Notes under the pieces: model-generated
What the model was told of the DNA's origin: nothing
Database searches by the model: none
The model's input: the letters and a program-made list of their open reading frames with translations, nothing else
Position numbers and translations under genes: made by a program
NCBI GenBank assembly: GCA_002786025.1
Contig: NHNW01000073.1
Span: 62,001 to 126,000, forward strand
Direction: 5' to 3'
Length of the DNA stretch: 64,000 nt
Source: Zasmidium citrigriseum
Lineage: Eukaryota; Ascomycota; Dothideomycetes; Mycosphaerellales; Mycosphaerellaceae
Shown here: piece after piece, positions 44,079 to 52,548 of the stretch
Layout of the letters: every line of letters begins with the position of its first letter
Numbering within the stretch: position 1 is the first letter of the stretch

Positions 44079-44234
44079 ATGGCGAGTCTCATCAACATGA
44101 CCGACGCCCAGAAGCTCCAGCAAGCCATCAAGGAGCGCGACCGCAAGGAAGGTCAGATCAACGAGCTGCACGCCCGTCCCGTGGAGCGCTTGTTGAGCGG
44201 ACTACGGGAGCCTCCTGTCTCATGGGGGCGCTAA
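44079..44234 (+). CDS. 51-residue small ORF with strong start context
   Basis: ATG in near-ideal context (GCACCATGG), 45 bases downstream of a TATATG sequence. It encodes MASLINMTDAQKLQQAIKER, then DRKEGQINELHARPVERLL, a helical, charged sequence with good codon character, and stops at TAA. No family recognised. It overlaps the tail of the minus-strand 122-codon frame, so at most one is likely to be expressed as drawn. Confidence 0.4.
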   Translation: MASLINMTDAQKLQQAIKERDRKEGQINELHARPVERLLSGLREPPVSWGR

Positions 44235-44526
44235 CTTTCGGCGAGTCTAGCCGCACGTCGATTGGTAAGGTACCCTGCTTCTCCTGCGACTCCTTCGCCT
44301 TGAACGCATCCTCAGCCATGGTGGCAGCGTCTCTCCCTACAATGGCCGCCTTCTGGTTATCAGACAGCTTCATCCACTTCTGCACCTTGATGCCGAGCTC
44401 TGGCTTCTTGTCCTGGAGCTGCTTGGCGGTGAGTTGCTCTTCCTGACGCCAGGGTAGGTACGGAAGATCGATAGCATGGTATTCGATGCTAGGGCCGAGA
44501 CATTGGATAGTCTGTGGTGGGTACAT
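44158..44526 (-). CDS. 122-codon hypothetical ORF downstream of module B
   Basis: The frame opens with MYPPQTIQCLGP, although its ATG is inside the TATA-like part of module B, so the true start may be internal or in an upstream exon. The middle is strongly coding-like and helical: RQEEQLTAKQLQDKKPELG, VQKWMKLSDNQKAAIVGRD, TMAEDAFKAKESQEKQG. It ends DGRAAR. No domain recognised. Confidence 0.35.
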   Translation of the reverse strand: MYPPQTIQCLGPSIEYHAIDLPYLPWRQEEQLTAKQLQDKKPELGIKVQKWMKLSDNQKAAIVGRDAATMAEDAFKAKESQEKQGTLPIDVRLDSPKVSAPMRQEAPVVRSTSAPRDGRAAR

Positions 44527-44561
44527 ATAGTCTGCCAGGCGCCAATACGGTCACATGAAAG
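44517..44561 (-). promoter_or_regulatory. Promoter-like module, copy B
   Basis: Minus strand: CATGTGACCGTATTGGCGCC, nine bases, then ACTATATGTACCCACC. E-box-like and TATA-like parts are at the same spacing as in copies C, D and E. Confidence 0.5.
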
Positions 44562-45468
44562 CGGTGAATCCAGGTCAGCTAGGTCAGCTCATCCCTGCAG
44601 CTCGACGCTTGACACACCTGTCCACGTAGGATTGCTCAAGCAGGGTGGTTGGCCCCAGGATCGCATTCAATCTATTGTTACAGAGCCCTGCGGTGGTGTA
44701 CCATCCGTGGCGTCAAACATAGCAACGTGCTTGAAGTCAACATTACCTCTGATCCCTGAAGATGATCGCAAACGGAAGAAAGTAGTCAAAGTGCTATTCA
44801 TACGCTCCACACGGCGCATGGCGCTGGCGAAGGAACGAAACGTAGAGTATGCCAGTCTGCTCAAAGCTAATACGGATATATAGGCGTTCGAATCGTGGGA
44901 AGAATACTCGCACAGTCTTTGGCTCAAGTAAGGGCAAGCCGACGGTTTATGCATGTGCCGACAACGCCTCCTTCGCAGCACAACTTGCGTTACTCGCTGT
45001 AGGCCAGTCACACTCCGTTTTGCGTATGCTTTCTAGCTCCACGCTACTCGCTGAACGCCGCTGCTTCTCCGTCTCGCGTCTGCTTTCCACCGCCACGGTA
45101 CCTGACACGACCCATCTGCGCTTTGCCTCGAAAAATTCCGTCGAAGAATGCCGCCAAGTGTTGTAGCATGTTCTGACGGAGAATAAGAAGCGAATGAGCC
45201 GGCCAACAAGGGCTACAACATCCAAATCCAATGCAACCGCGGATCGAGGGCAAGCGGATCGCCAGCATAATGCCTAGATCTGCTTGTCTGGTCATAGTCC
45301 GTTTCGACTCCACTCCTACTCCCCAAGAGATCCGAGATACTTTCAAGCTGTCGAGCAGAGAGCCCGCATGGCGCCTTATTGTAGTGGTACAGCGCTCTCG
45401 TGAGTCCAGAACACACCAGTTGAAGAGATCCACAAACAACGGGCATGATATCTCGCACTTCGGGGCTT

Positions 45469-45564
45469 TCAGGAGCGCCAAGTGGGCGGACGGTCAGAGC
45501 CGCCTAGGTTGAGGTCACTGCTGGAGTCGATGAAGTCGCGGAAAATCTTGCTCACTTTCCCCAT
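45469..45564 (-). CDS. 31-residue ORF downstream of module C
   Basis: First ATG after module C on the minus strand, about 60 bases from its TATA-like part. It encodes MGKVSKIFRDFIDSSSDLNL then GGSDRPPTWRS and stops. No family; called only because of its position. Confidence 0.25.
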   Translation of the reverse strand: MGKVSKIFRDFIDSSSDLNLGGSDRPPTWRS

Positions 45565-45613
45565 CTCTTCTTCCGATTTCTGTTCTGGAGGATGGAGCCT
45601 TGGAGGTCTGTGG

Positions 45614-45657
45614 TGGGTTTATGTAGTTGACTGGGTGCCAAGACTGTCACATGCATG
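45614..45657 (-). promoter_or_regulatory. Promoter-like module, copy C
   Basis: Minus strand: CATGTGACAGTCTTGGCACC, then CTACATAAACCCACC. The flank beyond it (CACAGAC) is also shared with copy B, making ~55 bases of similarity. Confidence 0.5.
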
Positions 45658-45776
45658 GATACACGGTCGGTTCGTTCAGACATTGATCCATGCTCCGGGT
45701 CAGTGCCGCTAATACCAGCGCGCCTCACTTTCTCCTCCATACGGTAGATGGTGGGTGGGCAAGTGTAGAGTTACCC

Positions 45777-45902
45777 TTAGGCGCGCGCGAGGAGGGCGTG
45801 TTCTCCTTCGCAAGGCCTTCGTGTGGTGATGGCACTATTCTTGCGTTTGGCAACCTCAACGCATCTGGCGTGAGGCAGGGCGTCTCTCCAGCGCAGCAGC
45901 AT
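45777..45902 (-). CDS. 41-residue ORF downstream of module D
   Basis: First ATG after module D on the minus strand, about 90 bases from its TATA-like part. It encodes MLLRWRDALPHARCVEVAKR, then KNSAITTRRPCEGEHALLARA and a stop. No family recognised. Confidence 0.25.
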   Translation of the reverse strand: MLLRWRDALPHARCVEVAKRKNSAITTRRPCEGEHALLARA

Positions 45903-45980
45903 GACTTTGTTCTTTCCGTCCCCGCCAGTGAAGCGGAAGGGAACGATCGCTGTTGTGGAAAGAGAAGAGAACAGGTCGAA

Positions 45981-46025
45981 GGAGGCCTCAAATAGTCCAG
46001 CAAACGCCAAGGCTGCCACCTGCTC
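45981..46025 (-). promoter_or_regulatory. Promoter-like module, copy D
   Basis: Minus strand: CAGGTGGCAGCCTTGGCGTT, then GGACTATTTGAGG. The E-box-like part is mutated (CAGGTGG for CATGTGA) but spacing is preserved. Confidence 0.4.
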
Positions 46026-46079
46026 CAGCCCAGAAGTATAAAGCCCCTTCCATCTCACCCTCTCTTTCGCCCTGCAACA

Positions 46080-46259
46080 ATGATCTCATTCGCTATCATA
46101 TCATGGCGTTCCACCACGGATGATGACCACCGGACAAGACTACACGGGCGGAGGCAAGCACGGTCTCGAGAGCGCTGCCAGGAACAGATGAAGCGCTTCT
46201 GCGCCTTGATGCACCGAACGGGTGATGTTGAGTATCGTCCTTCTGAGGCCCTGGAGTAG
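46080..46259 (+). CDS. 59-residue small ORF behind a TATA box
   Basis: TATAAAG at about 46039 lies ~40 bases upstream of the ATG. The ORF encodes MISFAIISWRSTTDDDHRTR, then a basic stretch and CQEQMKRFCALMHRTGDVEY, and stops. No recognised family. Low confidence. Confidence 0.25.
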   Translation: MISFAIISWRSTTDDDHRTRLHGRRQARSRERCQEQMKRFCALMHRTGDVEYRPSEALE

Positions 46260-46729
46260 GGCGAACCAGCGCCGAGATGAAGTAGATCTTTCTCTCCCGT
46301 TCTCCAAGCAGCAGCCATCTCGCATCCAGTCTTCCGCTTTTCTCATGCCTTAGTCGTCGACTTCGAATGCGAGAACTTTTCATGCATTTCTCCTTGCAAG
46401 TTTCCTCGTCCTAGCCCTCGCCACAGCCTATACCCAGATCGGCATCCACTCATGCCGCGTCGGCCGAGGTCAAGAGCTACGAGACATTGAAATCCGACCA
46501 CCGAAAAGGGCTGGCCGGCAACAATGCAGACTTTGAGAACAGGCTGAAGAAGCTCGAGAGCGCGCTTCAGGTCCACATGCGAGGCTCAGTGGACTTGAGG
46601 AGGGGAGGCTCGCTTGGGCGCTGAAGAGTCTTTTACCGTAGTGACACTCGAGGGCGCCAGCGGCAGTGGCGGCGGTAGAGGCTGTCTGCTCACTGAAGCA
46701 GGTCTCGGTTGGGCAATTCAAGGAAGCAT

Positions 46730-46775
46730 CAAATTTTTAAATAGTCCATTGACCCGTCAAGACTGTCACATGAAG
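46730..46775 (-). promoter_or_regulatory. Promoter-like module, copy E
   Basis: Minus strand: CATGTGACAGTCTTGACGGG, then GGACTATTTAAAAATTTG, the most TATA-like of the set. Confidence 0.5.
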
Positions 46776-46841
46776 AAGAGCAGCAGATCAGAAAAACCTC
46801 AATTCATGGGTATCATACCTATTCATCTATGCCAAACCATC

Positions 46842-48922
46842 TCACCTCTCCACAATCGTCCCCCTCCTCTCCATCTTCATCGCATAGCGCTTATAAAGCT
46901 CATTGATGAAGTGATCATGCTTGATCCCAGGCGGTCTCTTGGCCGCGAACTCGTTGATGGCGTCCTCCACCTTCCAGTGCTCCTGTTCGATTAGGTAGCA
47001 CACGAGGAAGAAGCCCGTCCTAGATATCATTAGCATATCCCAACTTGTTTCTTTAGTAGATGAGGGGATACGTACCGATTGAACCCGTAATGACAATGCA
47101 CCGCAATCGTCGGCGTCCCCTCTCCCTCCCACTCCTTGAACTTCGGACTGGCTCTGAGCTGATTGATGATGTCGATGAAGTGCTCGACTTCGTCTTCCGT
47201 TGGCGGCTGCTTCGACACAGTCGGAAACTTATGATACTCCACACCCTCTTCCTCCAGCGTCTTGGAGTTATACACCGGCGTATCATGGCTGATATCCAGA
47301 ACCATGACCACGCCGCCCTGGACTCCTGGACTCCTCCATCCATACCTCCGCACAAACTCCCTCGGGCAGTGGACGTCATCTTGCTCGCGCATGGTCTTCA
47401 TGGCGCGGAAGATGCCTGCGATGGGCGGCGAGCAGGCTTGGATGGATTGCCATTTCGCGAAATTCTTGACGTCCCATTTTCCGCTGGTGGTCATGTGTCG
47501 AAGCTGCCAGTCTTGGCCGAGGCGGGCGTCGATGTGTTTGGAGAGGAAGTCTTCGATCAGGGAGGAGAGAACGCGGACGTCGCGGGTTGTGTATATTAGG
47601 CCGTGGGAGGACGGGGCTGGGAAGATGAGGGATTTGAGGGTCAAGGAGTGGGTGGTTGTGGTGGATTCCTGGAAGAAGATGTTAGCATGGTGTCTCAAGA
47701 GCTTTGGAGGTAGCACTTACTTCTTTCACGACCACCGAGCCATTGGCTTGTTCGACCGTTTCTGGTGTTGGAGCTGGCTGGTCTGGAGCGACTTCTTCGT
47801 CTTGCTGTGTGGGAGCTTTCTTCGACCTGTCTCGACCTTGCGTCAACCATTCCTCGATTTGCTTGATCTCCTCCGGTGGCGAAAGCTTGTCGTTCTCCGC
47901 GGCGGTCAGAAACAACGGCACTTTCAAGCCACTCCACACCCGCTTGCCCAGTAATGACTCCTCGCCATTCTCTTTCAGCTTCGTCTCTTGCAAGTACAGT
48001 CCTCGAAGGATCTTCTGGAACACTGCAGACTTCGACTGTTGGTTGAATCGCAACTGGAGCTTCCTAGTCTCGTAGTCTGCGTCCTTTCCAACAACTCGAA
48101 GCACACTCGCACTCTTGACGCCTCCTCTCCGATCAAGCAGTCGGATCAGATTGAATATTGGTGTCCATGTCCAGTGGAGGCGCTTGATCTGAAGGAGTTG
48201 TTTGTCCGTCAACGGGCTCGATCTCGGGCAGATCGCAACCAGCCCGGCGATGTGTTCGGAACAGAGACGCGCAAGCGGCGAGGTCGATGAAGCGAGCAGT
48301 GCTGTAATTGTGCAGCCCATGCTGTGGCCAATGAGAATGACCTTTTGGTTGACGTCCTTCTTGCGGTATCTATCGATCGCGCAGGACAGAAGTTCGGCGA
48401 AGGCGAGTGTGGTGTAAGCGTCGTCGTTCTTGGGCTCGAAATCGGAACGGCCACAGCCAGGCAGATCGATCGCGAGGCATGGTGCGACGTTGACGAGCGA
48501 TGTCAAGAGGGCAGAGAATTGTGCTGCTGAGCCGCCCAGACCGTGCATAAAGACCAGCAACGGAATGTCTTCTGGGAGCTTGTTCGCTTTGGAGTGCTCG
48601 AGGTAGAAAGTGCGGATCTTGGGATAGACATTCCCCGAAGGCGTCTCATATCTCTCGAACTTGGTGCCCTTCTGGAGCAGGCCGGGGTCGGTGGATGCAG
48701 CTGCAAACACATTAGCAAGACGTCGCCTCATGTTTGACTCAAACACTCACCATCGCGGATTCTCAAGCTCTTTGGCAGGCCATACTTCTGCTTATACCAC
48801 CAAGCAGCGGCACCGGCGCCGAGCAAACTTGTGATGGATAGCGCAATCGCCCATCTTGACGATGAGGCCGGTGGATCGGAGGATCTCTCGATTACTTTGG
48901 AAAGGACAATGCCGTCGGCCAT
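46842..48922 (-). CDS. Alpha/beta-hydrolase fused to CX5R tyrosine phosphatase
   Basis: Four exons, 48922-48751, 48700-47721, 47668-47076 and 47019-46842, join in frame to 640 residues. A membrane anchor is likely at residues ~24-42 (WAIALSITSLLGAGAAAWW). The alpha/beta-hydrolase part has PLLVFMHGLGGSAAQF (oxyanion loop), nucleophile elbow VILIGHSMG (about 180-185) and LFLTAAENDKLSPPEE. A Pro/Gln-rich linker leads to a PTP/dual-specificity domain with P-loop AVHCHYGFNRTGFFLVCYLI (Cys576, Arg582; intron inside the Arg codon). Upstream conserved bits are VVMVLDISHDTPVYNSKTLE and VEYHKFPTVSKQPP. Both active sites look intact, suggesting a bifunctional membrane-tethered enzyme. Substrates unknown. 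Confidence 0.9.
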
Positions 48923-49710
48923 CGAATTCGGAATCGTATCAGCGCGGTTTGATGGAGTACTGCACGCTGTCGAAGACTCGTCGCATAGTATTTATGGTGA
49001 AAGCTCTCAAAGGTGTCGAGCGATGTCGAATGCCCGGGCGGTGCTGGTCTTTGCGAGTTGGATGTCGAAAGTGCTGGTGGCCAATGAGAACAAGCGGTGA
49101 AAAGTGTGCTTTCGAGCTGCAGGAGATTCACTGCCACGGTCGTCCTGTCGGTCGTCTCTATTCGGATCTATGCTGGCAATTGCTGGGCCTTGTCTCGCGC
49201 TGTGTTGACGTTTGTTGTCGTCTGCGAGATCTAGCTTGTATTCACAAGAGCTGTCGTTCGGGAGGCGCTACTGAGATGTATCTTGTTTATCTCTTGCACA
49301 CTGGCGAGGTCGAGTTCTTCCGGCGAAGTGCAAGAGTACTGAAGTCTTCAAGCGATAGACGTTGAAAGGTGAAACGAAATGGGATTTGCGGTCGACGATG
49401 ATCTCATTCTCCCAGAAATGCAGTCACGTGGGACGTGAACTTCGAAACGCAACGGAAACCATGCAGGACGAACTTGCCTTTCACAATAGACCTTCCTTGC
49501 TCATAGCATCCGACATGGAATACGATCGATGAAGATGCCAACGAACACGAAAAGACGAAGGACTTTATCTCCAAGTTGACCGTCTCCACCCATTTCTGCC
49601 TCAGGCACAAATCCCGAATCTCCAACGCTCACCCTTACCCCTGGAACCCAGCCAACTCAATCCAAACCAACACCACAACGACAAACCACCCAAGAATGTA
49701 GCAATCCTCA
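48923..49710. other. Intergenic, divergent promoters
   Basis: About 790 bases between the hydrolase-phosphatase gene (minus) and the metallophosphoesterase gene (plus). Plus frame 48856-49365 is open but is antisense to exon 1 and shows no domain. Confidence 0.45.
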
Positions 49711-51192
49711 ATGCATCTCTCCAAACTATTCTTCCGCACCTTCCTCATCCTCCTCCCACCAGTCCTCCTCGCAACAACCTACCTCTACCTCTACCCGCTC
49801 TTCCACCGCTGCGAATTCCCGTCCCCACCCCAGGATCAGCAGGCACCCTTCCGGCTCCTCGCCCTCGCAGACCCTCAACTCGAAGGCGACACCTCAATCC
49901 CAGACGCAACGTTCCCAAGCGTCGAGCGGCTATGGCAGTACTTCGAGCGCGGAGACGGAGATCTGAAAGAGGAGGGAAAGAGGTTGTTACTGGAGGACGT
50001 ACCGAAGGCATTTGCGATGTACCGCAAGAAATTGGATCTTTGGGGCAATGATCTTTACTTGGCGCATGTGTGGAGGAGTATGCGGTGGTGGACGGATCCG
50101 ACGCATGTGGTTGTTTTGGGGGATCTGTTGGGGAGTCAGTGGATTGGGGATGGGGAGTTTGAGAGGAGGAGCCATAGATTTTGGAACACGGTGTTTGCTG
50201 GTGGAGTGAAGGTTCCGGGGGAGATCATGGACAAAGAAGAGGGCGTGCATAGCGAGGTTCTAGGCAAGGACAGGAGTTGGAGGAATCGGATTATTGCTGT
50301 TGCTGGGAATCACGATGTTGGATATGCTGGCGATTTGGACGAGCATCGCGTACGGCGTTTTGAAGATGCTTTTGGGCGGGTCAATTGGGAAGTGCGTTTC
50401 AGTCTGAACGACAGCAGCGGCTTTACGAAGGCTTCGAACGATTCTATTTCGCCTTCGCTTCGACTTGTCATTCTCAATTCCATGAACCTGGACGAACCGG
50501 CCAAACAGGAGGAACTGCGTCAGGATAGTCTGGACTTTTTGAATCAAAAGTTTTACTGGGAGATACCACCGGCGAATACTGGAACTGTTTTATTGACGCA
50601 TATTCCATTGTACAAAGAGGATGGCGTTTGCGTGGATGGGCCTTTCTTCGACTACTTTCCGGAGTATTATGGCGAGGGCGTCAAGGAGCAGAATCATTTG
50701 AGTTATGGCATCAGCGAGCGAATCTTAGATGGCATGGTTGGACCAGAGCGAAGCCGGAGCGGCATTATACTCAACGGCCACGATCATGAAGGCTGTCAGG
50801 TCTACCATTCCAGGCCAAAGGAACTGGATTTGGATGCTATGACGGACGGATCGCCTCCCAAGGAAGACAAGTGGGAGGCGAGCAAGTACTCTGAGGCCGG
50901 CCCTCAGGAGTTAGACAGCAGCCTCATGGGTGTTCGAGAGGTGACTGTCCGGAGCATGATGGGATCGTACGATGGAAACGCTGGTCTTTTGAGCGCATGG
51001 TGGGATCCTCAAGCCGAGGACTGGAAGTTTGAGTATTCTTCTTGCATGTGTGGCGTACAGCATATCTGGTGGGCGGTCCATGTCTTCGATATCATTGTTT
51101 TGGCCATTGGATGGATTGCATTGAGCGAGGCGATTGTACAGGATTTACTCAGTCCTTCGAAGAGTATCTCGAAGGAGAAGAAGACGGCATGA
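49711..51192 (+). CDS. TED1/CDC1-PGAP5-like metallophosphoesterase
   Basis: Single exon, 493 residues. An N-terminal signal anchor (LFFRTFLILLPPVLLATTYL) precedes a metallophosphoesterase domain with the expected metal-site motifs in order: LLALADPQLEGD, VVVLGDLLGS, IIAVAGNHDVGY, TVLLTHIPLYK and SGIILNGHDHEGCQVYH. A second hydrophobic segment near the C-terminus (AVHVFDIIVLAIGWIALSEA) anchors the other end. This layout is that of yeast TED1/CDC1 and animal PGAP5. These enzymes remove an ethanolamine-phosphate side group from GPI anchors in the ER, promoting ER exit of GPI proteins. Length and topology fit well. The start is the first ATG after a C-rich leader. Confidence 0.93.
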   Translation: MHLSKLFFRTFLILLPPVLLATTYLYLYPLFHRCEFPSPPQDQQAPFRLLALADPQLEGDTSIPDATFPSVERLWQYFERGDGDLKEEGKRLLLEDVPKAFAMYRKKLDLWGNDLYLAHVWRSMRWWTDPTHVVVLGDLLGSQWIGDGEFERRSHRFWNTVFAGGVKVPGEIMDKEEGVHSEVLGKDRSWRNRIIAVAGNHDVGYAGDLDEHRVRRFEDAFGRVNWEVRFSLNDSSGFTKASNDSISPSLRLVILNSMNLDEPAKQEELRQDSLDFLNQKFYWEIPPANTGTVLLTHIPLYKEDGVCVDGPFFDYFPEYYGEGVKEQNHLSYGISERILDGMVGPERSRSGIILNGHDHEGCQVYHSRPKELDLDAMTDGSPPKEDKWEASKYSEAGPQELDSSLMGVREVTVRSMMGSYDGNAGLLSAWWDPQAEDWKFEYSSCMCGVQHIWWAVHVFDIIVLAIGWIALSEAIVQDLLSPSKSISKEKKTA

Positions 51193-52548
51193 TTGCGGAA
51201 CCTGCTGATGTATTGATATTGTACAGCACGACTGACGGCTCACGAGCCAGTCCCGACAACCCACTTTTGCGTCAGCTTTTCTTTTCCGGACCTGTCGGCC
51301 GCGTGGAGCCACGAGAACGAGTGTTTCGTTGAAGACGAGGCTACGTACCATTCCCCACCGGTCAGGAACGGGCAACGTGGTAGGTGGATCTCATTAGGCT
51401 CTCATGCATGAACACGACAGTTCATCAATCCTACCCAGCTACCAGGTAGGTAGGCGCCATTTCGTTCCAGACTTCGGCTGAGGCAACGACGTAGCTCAGG
51501 GACGAGTACTGCATCGAGCTCGTTCGGCAAGAGGAGAGGCATTGTGCACCTTTGTCATTCACTTTATCGAACGGGATCCTACCACATGGTCCGCATAAAA
51601 TTTCCCGAGCCAACGAGATACGAGCCGCCACAAGCGAGACTCGTGCAACTCGATCTCGTCTGATCAAACGCGCAATCTGTGTCTCGCAGATAAATGGATG
51701 TGAGGACCGCCATCCCCGACGCCTCACATTGTCGAACGTCGTGCCAATGCGGACAATGCTCCGTGCCTTGCCAGATGCAAGAAATCATGGACTGAAACCC
51801 CATCCCCATCCACCTTCTTGTTCGACTCGGTGATTGGAGCGCGGGATGAAGAGGTTAATGCAGCCATGCAGCACCTCGTGTGCTTGGCGCAGGCGAGCCC
51901 GCGTCAGGACTCAGGACTCGCAGGTGGACTTGCGCAAGACTGCATTGCCCGCCCTCCCATCAGCCGTGGGTGTAATTCGCGCACTCCCTTCACTCCGGTC
52001 GTCTCACCGCTGCGAATTCCTTGTCCCTTTTGCCGTGTACCAACAACGAGTTTTCGTTCTATCCAACATTTATCGATGAAACGCACGTGATACCGGTGAC
52101 CGCTGACATCACCACCCAAGCTAAAAACGATCCGCCCGTTGTGGGAAGGCTTCTGGAATCGTTCGCTACGGCTCGCCCTGCCTCCACCCGACTGGTCGTG
52201 CGCGACTGCCTCACCTCGTTCCTTCCCACTCTCCCACTGCGCTGCGCTGCGCTTTCCCAGCTCGCACGACGTCCGCTTCGAGGCGCATAGCCCTGGTTGT
52301 TTGCTATCGACCGCCGCGCATGAACTTATGAGCGCCAGGCCGAGATGGACCCTCCGGAAGGGTTGCAGGCTCACGAGTAAGTAGAGTTACCTCGCTGGCG
52401 CGCAACGCCGATAGCACCATTTTTTCCACCCCGACCTCGTCTATGGGTCGCACTTTCCTGCGACAATGGGCTACGGCGCTAGCGTTGACGTTGACTAACT
52501 TGGGCAACCCATAGACCCGACACTGGCCTCCCACCGACACCACCGACG
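51193..52548. other. Intergenic, promoter of the 964-residue gene
   Basis: About 1.35 kb with short open frames only. The final ~60 bases before 52549 are C/A-rich leader. Confidence 0.45.

Larger units (their letters stand above)
44562..46841. other. Cluster of short ORFs and promoter-like modules
   Basis: About 2.3 kb without a long conserved gene. It contains modules C, D and E and the short ORFs listed here. A minus frame of 145 codons (45044-45481) and plus frames of 76-135 codons are open but overlap in conflicting frames. At 46390-46590 (plus) one frame reads like a signal peptide (AFLLASFLVLALATAYT) and another like a coiled coil (KSYETLKSDHRKGLAGNNAD), suggesting a frameshifted small gene. 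Confidence 0.4.

Noticed and set aside
51490..51530. TAGCTCAG sequence resembling a tRNA A-box
   Set aside because: No B-box or cloverleaf follows.
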